From Candidatus Nyctobacter psychrophilus (GTDB lineage Bacteria > Vulcanimicrobiota > Vulcanimicrobiia > Vulcanimicrobiales > Vulcanimicrobiaceae), in assembly GCA_014305025.1 (NCBI GenBank), contig JACRTY010000016.1, positions 1-51,821 on the forward strand: a stretch of 51,821 nucleotides of DNA. The letters are read 5' to 3'. Each line of letters opens with the position of its first letter. The stretch's first letter is position 1. This document shows, piece after piece, positions 7,443-16,252 of this stretch. Below the pieces are notes generated by a model. The model saw only the letters and a program-made list of their open reading frames with translations, was not told the DNA's origin and made no database searches. The position numbers and the translations under genes were made by a program.

Positions 7443-8368
7443 ACGCTTCGATCGCCGTCGGCGTTGACGCCGGCGGAACGTCAACCGTTGCAGCACTGTC
7501 GCGAGATGGCGCGTACGTCGCCGAGGCGCGGGGCGGCGCCGCGAACGCGAGCACGCTCGGAGCAGAAGCAGCGGTCGAGTCGATCGTCGCAACCGTTTCG
7601 CAGCTGACGGAACAACCCGGTTCGTTGTTCGTTGCCGCAGCCGGCGCCGCGCGCCCGGACACCCGCGAAGCCGTGCGCTCGGGGCTGGCTCGGCGCTTCC
7701 CCGGCGCGCGCCTTGCCGTCGAAGACGACACGCGGGTCGCTTTGCGCGCGGGACATGCCGCCGGTCCGGGGATCGTCCTCATAGCCGGAACGGGCAGCGT
7801 GGCGTATGCCGAAAACGGCGAGCGCCGCATTCGCATCGGTGGAGCAGGTTATCTGCTCGGGGACGAGGGTTCGGCCTTCTGGATTGGACTCGCCGCGGTG
7901 CGCTTGTTGGAGCGGGCATTTGCCGGCCGAGCCGCCGCCGACGAAACGACCGCGTCCGTCGCCGTCGCGCTCGATGCGCCGGATCGCGATGCGTTGCTGA
8001 GCGCCGTGTACCGGCGACCGTTCGACGTTACGCGCGTCGCGGCCCTGGCGCCCAACATCATCGAACTGGCCGGCACTGGTAATCGCAGCGCGAGCAAGAT
8101 CGTGCAGAGTGCGGCGCAAGAACTCGGCGACCTGGTGCGAAGCGCCGGGCGCACAAGCGGGCTCCTCGAGCACTCGCCGACGATCGTGCTAGGGGGTGGG
8201 CTACTGCGCGATAACACGCTCCTTAGCTATTTACTCGAAAATCGTGTGGCAAGCGAGATTCCGGGTGCGGCGATCGTGCGTCTGCGTGAAGAACCGGCGC
8301 GCGCCGCCTTGCGTTTCGCGCACGCGCTCGCAGCCGGCGCGGATCCGGGGACGGTCGGCGCTTCATGA
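7439..8368 (+). CDS. BadF/BadG-type amino-sugar kinase (GlcNAc/MurNAc kinase)
   Basis: The 309-residue protein is an ASKHA-fold kinase of the BadF/BadG/BcrA/BcrD family: phosphate-1 motif GVDAGGTST near the N-terminus, the second glycine-rich loop VLIAGTGSVAY (about residue 110), GGAGYLLGDEGSAFWIG and the adenosine motif IVLGGGLL. The family includes N-acetylglucosamine kinase and MurK of Clostridium acetobutylicum, which phosphorylates both MurNAc and GlcNAc. Immediately before murQ, a MurK-like supply of MurNAc-6-phosphate is the best guess; GlcNAc released by NagZ is an equally sensible substrate. It starts with GTG overlapping the anmK stop and ends in ATGA with murQ. Confidence 0.85.
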   Translation: MNASIAVGVDAGGTSTVAALSRDGAYVAEARGGAANASTLGAEAAVESIVATVSQLTEQPGSLFVAAAGAARPDTREAVRSGLARRFPGARLAVEDDTRVALRAGHAAGPGIVLIAGTGSVAYAENGERRIRIGGAGYLLGDEGSAFWIGLAAVRLLERAFAGRAAADETTASVAVALDAPDRDALLSAVYRRPFDVTRVAALAPNIIELAGTGNRSASKIVQSAAQELGDLVRSAGRTSGLLEHSPTIVLGGGLLRDNTLLSYLLENRVASEIPGAAIVRLREEPARAALRFAHALAAGADPGTVGAS

Positions 8369-9252
8369 TCCCCCCAACCGAAGCCGTCAATCCCGGCACG
8401 CGTGGGCTCGACATGCTCGACACGCACGGCATCGTGGAGATGCTCGCACGCGAACAAGGCAATGCAGCCCAAGCGGTGGCCGCTGCAAGCTCTGCCCTCG
8501 GCGCCGTCGTCGATGCAATCGTGGTGCGGCTGCGGAGCGGCGGTACGTTGCACTACGTCGGTGCTGGCACGAGCGGCCGGCTTGGAATGCTCGATGCCGC
8601 CGAATGCCCGCCGACGTTCGGCACGCCACCCTCGCTCGTCGTCGCGCACATCGCGGGAGGGGAGCGGGCGCTGGTGCGCGCCATCGAAGGTGCGGAAGAC
8701 GACGCCGCGGCCGGCGCCGCCGCGCTCCACGGCAGGGTTGGTCCCTGCGACGCGGTCGTCGGTATTTCGGCCAGCGGCGGTGCGCCGTACGTCGTCGCCG
8801 CCATCGAAACGGCCCGGGTCGCCGGAGCGCTCACCATCGCGCTCAGCGGTAACGCGGACTCGCCGCTCGGACGCGCCGCCGAGATGGCCGTGACGATCGA
8901 CGCCGGGCCCGAACCGATCGCCGGTTCGACCCGGCTCAAAGCCGGAACCGTCGCCAAGCTGGCGCTCAACGCCATCTCAACCGCGACGATGATTCGGCTC
9001 GGGAAAGTGTACGACAACCTGATGGTCGACGTCGTGGCCACCAACGTCAAGCTGCACGAGCGCGCCATGCGTCTGGTGCGTGACGTCGGCGGCGTCAATG
9101 CCGGAACGGCGCGCGAACTCCTCGCCGCCGCGGACGGTTCGGTGAAGGTGGCGATCGTGATGGCTCGGCGTAACGTTGATTCTGCAACGGCGCGACGGGC
9201 GCTGGCGGAGCACGATGGGTTTTTGCGTCCGCTGTTGGATGGCGTTCGTTAA
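8365..9252 (+). CDS. murQ: N-acetylmuramic acid 6-phosphate etherase
   Basis: MurQ cleaves the lactyl ether of MurNAc-6-phosphate to give GlcNAc-6-phosphate and D-lactate. The 295-residue protein is a full-length SIS-domain etherase. It opens with TEAVNPGTRGLD, has the sugar-phosphate site VGAGTSGRLGMLDAAECPPT (about residues 66-85), the ISASGGAPYV loop, and the C-terminal helices KLHERAMRLV. It starts at ATG 8365 (ATGA with the kinase stop). The following DUF4127 frame overlaps its end by 14 bases. No murR-type regulator or PTS transporter is next to it. Confidence 0.95.
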   Translation: MIPPTEAVNPGTRGLDMLDTHGIVEMLAREQGNAAQAVAAASSALGAVVDAIVVRLRSGGTLHYVGAGTSGRLGMLDAAECPPTFGTPPSLVVAHIAGGERALVRAIEGAEDDAAAGAAALHGRVGPCDAVVGISASGGAPYVVAAIETARVAGALTIALSGNADSPLGRAAEMAVTIDAGPEPIAGSTRLKAGTVAKLALNAISTATMIRLGKVYDNLMVDVVATNVKLHERAMRLVRDVGGVNAGTARELLAAADGSVKVAIVMARRNVDSATARRALAEHDGFLRPLLDGVR

Positions 9253-10870
9253 ACACCGTACGAAGTTTCGCTTAGCGGCGTTCGTCGCGCTGTCCGTCAT
9301 GGCTACCCTGGCCCTGCCGGCAGCGGCAGCGATCGCATCGCCGGGCGCGCGACCGCCTTCACGTGACCCTACGATTGCGTTCGTCCCGCTCGACGATCGT
9401 CCCGTGACGTATCAGCTCCCGATCATGCTCGGCGCAATCGCCGGTCAGCCGGTTCTCTCGCCGCCGCGCGACATGCTGGGAAACTACCTGCATCCCGGTG
9501 ACGGCGAAGCGATCCTCGGTTGGCTCCGCTCGAATCAGACCACCGACGCAAGCGCCGTCGTTGCCTCGAGCGACATGCTGGCCTACGGTGGGCTCGTCGC
9601 CGCCCGCGTTCCGGGCCCCTCCGCCGCGGATGCGTTCGTCCGTCTTCGTGCACTCGGGCGTCTTCGAGCGGAACGCGCAATTCCGTTCGTGGGCGTCTTT
9701 GGGACGATCATGCGTCTCGCGCCGACCGGTGTTCCGGCGCTGGGGCCTGCCGCCACGTATTACGCGACCGGGCAAACGGTCGACGACATACAGGCATACG
9801 CAAATTTACCCGACCCGCCGCTCACGGAGGGCGACCGCGCCCGGGCGGCCCGCTTGCGGGCCGACATCGGTCCGGCGCTCGACGTGTATCTCGCGACGCG
9901 CGCGCGCGACCTCGCGGTGGACGAATGGGCGTTACAGATGGCGGCGGATGGCGGCTACGATCGTATCGTGCTGGGTCAAGACGATGCGGGCCCGGTCGGT
10001 TTACACCTCAAGGACGTCACTGCGCTCAAGGCGACGGTGCAGCGTTTCGGACTGGGTTCGCGTGCTTCGATTGAGCCCGGCGCCGATGAACTTGGCATGG
10101 TGATGCTCGCACGCGTGTTCGCGCGCAACGTCGCGTGGACGCCCACGGTAGCGGTCACGTATTCGCGACCGGACGGCGGCACGACGATCGATCGTTTAGA
10201 GTACGTGCCGATCGATACGACGATCGGCCGCATCATCGACGCCTGCGGCGCAAAACGCGTCCCCCAGAGCGCCGACATCGCACTATACGTACGCGTTCCG
10301 GACACCGGCGATGAGGACGAGCGTGCCTTCGAAGGGCGGCTGGCCGACGACGTTGCGCAGGGCCGCAGCGTCGCCGTCGCCGATCTGTCGTTTCTGCAAG
10401 GCGACGTCGGACCGGCGCAGCAGGAACTGACGCAGGCGCTCATCGCTCGCGGTATCGCCGGCAACATCGACGCCTTCGCCTCGTGGAACACCGACGCGAA
10501 CACGATCGGGACCGCGTTGCCCGAAGCGATTGCCGCGGGTGCCGGCCGCCGCGCGGGCCGTTACGACCCGCGAGCGCACGCGCAGTTCATGCTCGACCGC
10601 TACGCCGACGACTACGCCTTCCATCAGTTCGTTCGACCGCAACTCAACGCCGCTTTGCGCGCGCACGGTATCGACACGACCTTGCTTCTCCCCGAGATCG
10701 CCGCCCAAACGAGCGACGACGATCGCGCAGCGCTCTGGCGCCACGCCGTCGCATTGCTGCACGACATCTACCCGCAGTACGCCGACGCCGGTTTGACGAT
10801 CACGCTGCCGTGGGACCGCACCTTCGAAACGCAGATCGACGTTCGGCTCACCCCGGCGACCAAACACTGA
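9239..10870 (+). CDS. Secreted DUF4127 protein
   Basis: The 543-residue protein is a DUF4127 member: FVPLDDRPVTYQLP followed by PPRDMLGNYLHPGD are the family's opening signatures, with VVASSDMLAYGGLVAAR and VLGQDDAGPVG further on. ATG 9239 is chosen because it gives a signal peptide (basic start, hydrophobic core at residues 11-30, AIASPGA cleavage region); an in-frame TTG at 9176 would bury it. It overlaps murQ by 14 bases and is the last gene of the operon. No function is established to my knowledge. Being the only exported product of a muropeptide operon, it may act on peptidoglycan or its fragments outside the cytoplasm (inference). Confidence 0.85.
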   Translation: MAFVKHRTKFRLAAFVALSVMATLALPAAAAIASPGARPPSRDPTIAFVPLDDRPVTYQLPIMLGAIAGQPVLSPPRDMLGNYLHPGDGEAILGWLRSNQTTDASAVVASSDMLAYGGLVAARVPGPSAADAFVRLRALGRLRAERAIPFVGVFGTIMRLAPTGVPALGPAATYYATGQTVDDIQAYANLPDPPLTEGDRARAARLRADIGPALDVYLATRARDLAVDEWALQMAADGGYDRIVLGQDDAGPVGLHLKDVTALKATVQRFGLGSRASIEPGADELGMVMLARVFARNVAWTPTVAVTYSRPDGGTTIDRLEYVPIDTTIGRIIDACGAKRVPQSADIALYVRVPDTGDEDERAFEGRLADDVAQGRSVAVADLSFLQGDVGPAQQELTQALIARGIAGNIDAFASWNTDANTIGTALPEAIAAGAGRRAGRYDPRAHAQFMLDRYADDYAFHQFVRPQLNAALRAHGIDTTLLLPEIAAQTSDDDRAALWRHAVALLHDIYPQYADAGLTITLPWDRTFETQIDVRLTPATKH

Positions 10871-10952
10871 GGCACGGCGACCGGCGATGGTCATGATGCC
10901 GCGCGTTTGTGTCGCCAAGTGATCGAGTAGCGCGCGGTAGGAGTGCACGGTC

Positions 10953-11807
10953 TTGTCCGAAGCGGTGCGGTGCGAGGCGGCGGTCTGGTACGGCGCGCTG
11001 CGGATTTATGCTGCGCATTTCGCCTCACGCGACTTCGTCTTCGATGACGGAATGATCGTTATCGAAACCGTGCTGAGCGAGGCAGATGGCATGCCGGCGC
11101 TACATGATTCTAGGCTGCCCCAACCTTTGCTGCAAGCCTTTGAGCTCGCTGCGCCCATTTACCGATCCAGGTTTTGGCCGCGTGACGAGGCGCAAAATCG
11201 TGCATGGATTGAGGCTGTGCATCCCACCCTTGCGCGACTTAATGCGCCCGTCGGAAGCCGGCTGGCGCACGTCTATCAAACGCCGTGGCTCCGATTACCG
11301 TACCGGGTGGATGTCGTCAATTCTGCTTCTTGGGAGGGTTCGTTCGCGAACGCGGCCGACGGGTATTTTCAGATCGTTACATCGAGCGGTGATAAGGAAA
11401 ACAGCGGACCCGTCGCTGTGGACCTGCTCTATCACGAGGCCTCGCATTCAGTCGTGGAGCCGAGCCGCGGAACCATCGGACGCGCCATCTCTCGAGCAGC
11501 GCAGGCCGCGGACAAGCCGGAGCCGAGCGAACTATGGCATGCGCTGATTTTCTACACTCCTTCGACGATCATTCGGACCTTGGTCGAGCAGTCGGAGTCG
11601 CGACCCTATCGTGGCTATCCGGAGATTGCAGGCCTGAGCACCAGGGTGTGGCCGCGGTACTTTGCCGCCTTTGCTCGGTATTGGCAGCCTTATGTCGAGG
11701 GGCGCGGCACCTTGCAAGGGGCCCTCACTTCGGTGGTTAATTCCGTTTACCAGACGGTTGTCCCGCGCACGGGCGGCCTACGTTCGTCGCTCGCACAATT
11801 CGGTTAG
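10953..11807 (+). CDS. Hypothetical protein with HEASH zinc-protease-like motif
   Basis: The 284-residue product has no recognised family. It contains HEASH at residues 161-165 in the context DLLYHEASHSVVEP, an H-E-x-x-H arrangement flanked by hydrophobic residues as in zincins. No signal peptide or membrane helix is seen. The start is TTG 10953 with AGGAG about 9 bases upstream. Base composition looks lower in GC than in its neighbours, and the gene sits alone, tail to tail with the epimerase gene (30-base overlap of the 3' ends). A metallopeptidase role is a reasonable guess only; the third zinc ligand cannot be assigned. Confidence 0.6.
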   Translation: MSEAVRCEAAVWYGALRIYAAHFASRDFVFDDGMIVIETVLSEADGMPALHDSRLPQPLLQAFELAAPIYRSRFWPRDEAQNRAWIEAVHPTLARLNAPVGSRLAHVYQTPWLRLPYRVDVVNSASWEGSFANAADGYFQIVTSSGDKENSGPVAVDLLYHEASHSVVEPSRGTIGRAISRAAQAADKPEPSELWHALIFYTPSTIIRTLVEQSESRPYRGYPEIAGLSTRVWPRYFAAFARYWQPYVEGRGTLQGALTSVVNSVYQTVVPRTGGLRSSLAQFG

Positions 11808-12191
11808 AACGCCGGCGGTGCTTCGTGGATGAAGGAAAGCAACGACGTTGCCGTGCGCACCGCGCCGCGGGACGGCGTCGATCAGCCGGATGCCGGCGGA
11901 CTGCAGGCGCGCCAGTTCGGTTTCGATATCGTCCACGCGGTAGGCGACATGGTGGAGTTTCGTGGCGACATCGCCGCGGTAGCGCGCGATCGCAGAGGCG
12001 TCGTCGAGCGGGCGCAACAACTCGATAACGGAGTCGCCGGTCGCGATCCCGACCGCCTCGACGCCCTGGTCGGCGATTGTTTCGCGGTAGAGTAACGGCA
12101 TGCCGAGCGTCCGCGTGTAGAGATCGATCGTCGCTTCGAGGTCGGCGACGACGATCGCAACATGGTCGATGGTCCAATTTTGAGCGTTCAT
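11778..12191 (-). CDS. mce: Methylmalonyl-CoA epimerase
   Basis: The enzyme interconverts (2S)- and (2R)-methylmalonyl-CoA. The 137-residue protein is a single VOC-fold chain with the metal-binding pattern: [13 protein letters not shown] near the N-terminus, [28 protein letters not shown], and [12 protein letters not shown] with the second-half His, ending in [14 protein letters not shown]. Length and motifs match bacterial methylmalonyl-CoA epimerases. The ATG overlaps the mutase stop (ATGA), so the two are co-translated and supply the same pathway. It is the last gene of this minus-strand run. Confidence 0.93.
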   Translation of the reverse strand: MNAQNWTIDHVAIVVADLEATIDLYTRTLGMPLLYRETIADQGVEAVGIATGDSVIELLRPLDDASAIARYRGDVATKLHHVAYRVDDIETELARLQSAGIRLIDAVPRRGAHGNVVAFLHPRSTAGVLTELCERRT

Positions 12192-13807
12192 GCCACGACT
12201 TCAAAGGCGACGTGCCGTCCGAATACCGCGCGCAGCACGTCGCAGATTTCACCCAGCGTTGCTCCCGCGTCGACGGCCTCGACGAAGCGCGGCATGAGGT
12301 TCGTGCTGCCTTCCGCGGCGCGACGCACGTCGTCGAGCCGCCCTGCAACGAGCGACGCATCGCGTTCTGCCCGATAGCGCTGCACGCGTTCCACTTGAGC
12401 GCGCTCGAGCGCGGGATCGATACGCTGCAACTCGATCGGGACGGTGTCCGCTTCCGTTTCCGCGAACGCGTTGACGCCGACGACGACCGTCTGGGCGCGC
12501 TCGATCGCCTCCTGCGCGTGATAGGCCGAGTCGGCGACGCGCCCTTGCATCCAGCCGCTCTCGATCGCCGCGATGCTGCCACCCAAATCGTCGACTTCCC
12601 GAATCAGCGCGCGCGCGCGCTCAGCCAGCGCTGAGGTCAGCGATTCAACGTAATAGGAACCGCCCAGGGGATCAACGACATCGGCCACTCCGCTCTCGTA
12701 CGCGATAATCTGCTGCGTGCGCAGGGCCAGTCGCGCTGCCTGCGCCGTCGGCAACGCAAGCGCCTCATCCTTGCCGTTGGTGTGCAGCGATTGCGTTCCT
12801 CCGAGCACGGCGGCCAGCGCCTGTAACGTGACCCGAACGATGTTGTTGTCGGGTTCCTGGGCGGTCAGCGTTGAGCCGCCGGTCTGCGTGTGAAAACGCA
12901 GCATCTGCGAGCGTGGATCGCGGGAGCCGAATTCATCGCGGACGATCGAGGCCCACAGTTCACGCGCGGCGCGGAACTTTGCGATTTCTTCGAACAGATC
13001 GTTATGGGCGTTCCAGAAGAAGGACATGCGCGGCGCGATCTCATCGATAGCGAGCCCGGCCGTCTGCGCCGCGCGGAGATACGCTTTGGCGTTGGAAAGC
13101 GTGAACGCGATCTCTTCGACCGCCGTCGAGCCCGCTTCGCGAATGTGATAACCCGAAATCGAAATCGTGTTCCACTGCGGTACCTCGGCGGCGCAGTACG
13201 CCATGACGTCGGTGACTAGCCGCATCGACGGCCCGGGAGGAAAGATGTACGTCCCGCGCGCGACGTATTCTTTGAGCACGTCGTTTTGAATCGTACCTCC
13301 AAGCGCAGCGAATGGTATGCCGCGCCGTCGCGCGACCGCCAACAGCAGCGCGAGGAGAATGGATGCCGGCGCGTTGATCGTCATGGAGACGGTCACGTGA
13401 TCGAGCGGAATTGCGTCGAAAAGCGTTTCCATGTCGCGGACGTGATCGATGGCGACGCCTACTTTACCGACCTCGCCGCGCGCCGGCGGCGCGTCGGAAT
13501 CGTAGCCGAGCTGCGTCGGCAGGTCGAACGCGACCGAAAGGCCCGTTGTCCCGCGCGCCAGCAGATAGCGATAGCGCGCATTGGATTCGGCGGCGGTTGC
13601 AAACCCCGCATACTGGCGCATCGTCCACAAGCGCCCGCGATACCCGTCGGCGCGCGTGCCGCGCCTGAACGGAAACGCACCCGGTTCGTTGCCGCCCGTT
13701 ACGCCGGCGGGCGCCGGCACATCGGCCGCGTCGTAGCACGGTTTCAGCGGAATGCCGCTTCCGTTTTCGCTGCGCGCCGGCGGGCGCCGGCATCCATCGC
13801 TTGCCAT
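12188..13807 (-). CDS. Methylmalonyl-CoA mutase, catalytic (N-terminal) chain only
   Basis: Methylmalonyl-CoA mutase rearranges methylmalonyl-CoA to succinyl-CoA with adenosylcobalamin. The 539 residues cover the substrate-binding barrel: SGIPLKP near residue 17, [43 protein letters not shown], and [14 protein letters not shown]. The cobalamin-binding domain (D-x-H-x-x-G) found at the end of fused enzymes is absent, so a separate small subunit must be encoded elsewhere. That layout is known in archaea and several bacteria. The start is ATG 13807, opposite the HATPase gene across an 84-base gap that should contain both promoters. Confidence 0.93.
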   Translation of the reverse strand: MASDGCRRPPARSENGSGIPLKPCYDAADVPAPAGVTGGNEPGAFPFRRGTRADGYRGRLWTMRQYAGFATAAESNARYRYLLARGTTGLSVAFDLPTQLGYDSDAPPARGEVGKVGVAIDHVRDMETLFDAIPLDHVTVSMTINAPASILLALLLAVARRRGIPFAALGGTIQNDVLKEYVARGTYIFPPGPSMRLVTDVMAYCAAEVPQWNTISISGYHIREAGSTAVEEIAFTLSNAKAYLRAAQTAGLAIDEIAPRMSFFWNAHNDLFEEIAKFRAARELWASIVRDEFGSRDPRSQMLRFHTQTGGSTLTAQEPDNNIVRVTLQALAAVLGGTQSLHTNGKDEALALPTAQAARLALRTQQIIAYESGVADVVDPLGGSYYVESLTSALAERARALIREVDDLGGSIAAIESGWMQGRVADSAYHAQEAIERAQTVVVGVNAFAETEADTVPIELQRIDPALERAQVERVQRYRAERDASLVAGRLDDVRRAAEGSTNLMPRFVEAVDAGATLGEICDVLRAVFGRHVAFEVVA

Positions 13808-13891
13808 CGCAGGACGACTTTGCCCCGCCCGCCCCGAAGCCCCTGGGAGAGGGCCTTACGCCGCAACATCGTATGGGCTTCCATCAGCACG

Positions 13892-14278
13892 ATGCCTCGC
13901 TTCGGTGAAATCGACGTCGCCTTCCCGGCTGCTCCCGAAAGCTCGCCGCAGTTGCGGCAGACGTTGCGTACCTTTCTCGAAGATTTGCACATCGGAGCGG
14001 AACGGGTCGACGACGTCTTGCTGGCAGCGGGCGAAGCAGCAGGCAACGCCATCGAGCATGCGTATCGCGGGCGCGACGGGGTCGTGCGGCTGCACGCTTA
14101 CGTTTACGACCGGTCGCTGGTCGTCGAAGTGTGCGACGCAGGCCGCTGGCGCTTGGACGGCGATCCGGAACGCGGCAGGGGACTGGGAATCATGCGGGCG
14201 CTCGTCGATCGCGTTTCGATCGAGAACACACGCAGCGGAACGAACGTCCGGCTCGAACTCGCCCTCAACGCAGCGTAA
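13892..14278 (+). CDS. HATPase anti-sigma regulatory factor (RsbW/SpoIIAB type)
   Basis: The 128-residue protein is a GHKL-type ATPase domain of the serine kinase/anti-sigma family: the N-box ADDVLLAAGEAAGNAIEHAY region, then EVCDAGRWR as the G1 box, and GRGLGIMRALVDRVSIE as the G2 box. Such proteins bind a sigma factor or phosphorylate a STAS-domain antagonist. A STAS protein is encoded 25 kb away in this window, but pairing is not shown. The frame is open far upstream as a shadow of the mutase gene; ATG 13892 gives the family's normal length. Its 3' end overlaps the carboxylase gene on the other strand by 14 bases. Confidence 0.85.
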   Translation: MPRFGEIDVAFPAAPESSPQLRQTLRTFLEDLHIGAERVDDVLLAAGEAAGNAIEHAYRGRDGVVRLHAYVYDRSLVVEVCDAGRWRLDGDPERGRGLGIMRALVDRVSIENTRSGTNVRLELALNAA

Positions 14279-16025
14279 CGAGCGGAGCGTTCGCTTCGAC
14301 GGTTTCACCCAGCCTCGCGTGTAGTGCGACGACGGTGCCTGCACGGTGCGCGCGAATCTCGTTCATCATCTTCATGGCCTCGATGACTGCGACCACTTGA
14401 TGTTCGCGTACCGCGTCGCCGGCTGCGACCGGGAACTCGACGACGACGCCGTGCATGGGCGAGAGAATGTCGTTCCCCGTGCTCGCGGGTCCGTTGGCGT
14501 TGCGCCTTCCCGAAGGACGCGGTGCGGCGGCCGGTCCAAACGGCACCCTTTCCGGGACGGCGGACTGCGGTCGATCGATGAGGCGTACGGCAAACAACTT
14601 CCCGTTGACCTCGACCCGTACGACGTCGGCCGGCGCGACGCTCGAACCGGCGCCGTCGGCGGCCTGGGGCCGCAATGCCTGCGACGCTTGCCACGTTCGG
14701 GCGAACGCTTCGAGCGTAGCGGTGCCGTAGGTCCCATCGGCGACGGGCGGCGCATCGCTTAACGCGCGCAGGAATCCGAGCGTCGTCGGAACGCCGGTGA
14801 TCGTATAATCGTCGATCGCGCGGCGCAGCCGCGCGCGCGCCTGTTCGCGGGTCGGCGCCCACACGATCAACTTCGCAATGAGCGAATCGTAGTCGGGCGC
14901 GATCGTCGTTCCGGCGGCGGCCGCCGCATCGACCCGTACGCCGAGCCCGGCCGGCTCACGATAGGTGAGGATCGTGCCAGGCGCCGGCTGAAAGCTCTGC
15001 GCCGGGTCCTCGGCGTTGACCCGTACTTCGATCGCGTGGCCGCGGAAAGCGATCGCGTTTTGCTTGAAGCCCAGCGGTTCGCCGGCTGCGACGCGCAACT
15101 GTTCGCGCACGAGATCGAGGCCGCTCGTCATCTCGCTGATCGTATGCTCGACCTGGATGCGCGTGTTCATCTCAAGGAAATAAAAGTCGTCACCGGATAC
15201 GAGCGTCTCGATCGTTCCGACGCTATCGTAGCGGATCGCTTTGGCGGCGCGCAACCCGGCTTCGCGCAGCCGCTCGATCACCGGTTCGGAAACGAGCGCC
15301 GGCGTCTCTTCGTACAGCTTTTGATGACGTCGTTGCAAGGAACAATCGCGCTCGCCGACGTGGACGACGTGACCGTGCTTGTCGGCGAGGATCTGTAACT
15401 CGACGTGCTTGGGGTTGTCGAGATAGCGCTCGACGTAGACGGCCGGGTTCTTGAAATATGCTTCGGCCTCACGCACGACCGTCGTGAAGGCCGACTCGAT
15501 TTCAGCGCGCGTACGCGCGACTTTGAGCCCCTTGCCGCCGCCGCCACCGGATGCCTTCAGTGCCAGCGGCAGTCCGTATTCGTCGGCTGCGCGCAGGGCA
15601 TCGTCAACATCACGTAGCGGCTCGGTCGCGCCGGGTACGACGGGCACGCCCGCGGCGATCATCGCTTGGCGAGCACGCACTTTGTCACCCATCGCATTGA
15701 TGGCCTCCGGATGCGGCCCTACCCAAACCAGTCCCGCGGCGTTCACGGCGCGCGCGAAGCCGGCGTTCTCGGCGAGGAAGCCGTACCCGGGGTGGACCGC
15801 GTCGGCCTGCGAGCGGGCCGCTACGTCGAGCAGCTTGTCGATCGCGAGATAACTCTGCGCTGCTGGGGCCGGCCCGAGCAAAAACGCTTCGTCGGCGTAC
15901 CGCACGTGCAGCGCCTCGCGATCGGTCTCCGAGTACACCGCAACGGTCGCCAGTCCCATTTCGCGCGCCGTCCGCATGATGCGCAGGGCGATCTCACCGC
16001 GATTGGCGACGAGCAGTTTTTTCAC
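14265..16025 (-). CDS. Acyl-CoA carboxylase alpha chain (biotin carboxylase plus BCCP), probably propionyl-CoA
   Basis: The 586-residue chain carries ATP-dependent biotin carboxylation and the biotinyl domain. Biotin carboxylase spans about residues 1-445: KKLLVANRGEIALRI, HPGYGFLAENAGFA, the glycine-rich ATP loop KASGGGGGKGLK, and FLEMNTRIQVEHT. After a linker comes BCCP, with the biotinylated Lys in EAMKMMNEI. With the mutase and epimerase next to it and a matching beta chain at 20.7 kb, propionyl-CoA carboxylase is the likely role, though acetyl-CoA carboxylase cannot be excluded. The start is GTG 16025, overlapping the upstream small ORF (GTGA). Confidence 0.92.
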   Translation of the reverse strand: MKKLLVANRGEIALRIMRTAREMGLATVAVYSETDREALHVRYADEAFLLGPAPAAQSYLAIDKLLDVAARSQADAVHPGYGFLAENAGFARAVNAAGLVWVGPHPEAINAMGDKVRARQAMIAAGVPVVPGATEPLRDVDDALRAADEYGLPLALKASGGGGGKGLKVARTRAEIESAFTTVVREAEAYFKNPAVYVERYLDNPKHVELQILADKHGHVVHVGERDCSLQRRHQKLYEETPALVSEPVIERLREAGLRAAKAIRYDSVGTIETLVSGDDFYFLEMNTRIQVEHTISEMTSGLDLVREQLRVAAGEPLGFKQNAIAFRGHAIEVRVNAEDPAQSFQPAPGTILTYREPAGLGVRVDAAAAAGTTIAPDYDSLIAKLIVWAPTREQARARLRRAIDDYTITGVPTTLGFLRALSDAPPVADGTYGTATLEAFARTWQASQALRPQAADGAGSSVAPADVVRVEVNGKLFAVRLIDRPQSAVPERVPFGPAAAPRPSGRRNANGPASTGNDILSPMHGVVVEFPVAAGDAVREHQVVAVIEAMKMMNEIRAHRAGTVVALHARLGETVEANAPLVTLR

Positions 16026-16252
16026 GGCAGGCGCCTGGGCCGGCGTCCGGTGAGTTGATCGTATCCGGCGTAGCTGCGTCCGGCATGACGCCAGCGTGAG
16101 ATTCCGGGTTGGAGCAGCCCGGCCGGTGCACCGAGAGTCGCTTCGAGGACCGCGATGATCGCGGCCACTGTTTCGGCGTCGGCTTCGCGCCGCTCGCCCC
16201 TCACGCCAACGTCAGGGTGTGAACCGGCCGGCGCAGCGTGGCGGCTCATCAC
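16022..16252 (-). CDS. Small protein coupled to the acyl-CoA carboxylase alpha chain
   Basis: The product has 75-76 residues and lies between fabI and the carboxylase gene, joined by 1-4 base overlaps on both sides (GTG 16252 or ATG 16249 at the start, GTGA at the end). Its pattern is a short helix (AETVAAIIAVLEATLG) followed by a segment with W-x-x-A-G-R (SRWRHAGRSYAG). Short proteins with one helix and a similar W-x-x-A-G-R tail accompany biotin-dependent carboxylases and decarboxylases in several bacteria, and actinobacterial carboxylases have a small epsilon chain. A structural role in the holoenzyme is therefore suggested, but homology is unproven. Confidence 0.6.
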   Translation of the reverse strand: MMSRHAAPAGSHPDVGVRGERREADAETVAAIIAVLEATLGAPAGLLQPGISRWRHAGRSYAGYDQLTGRRPRRLP

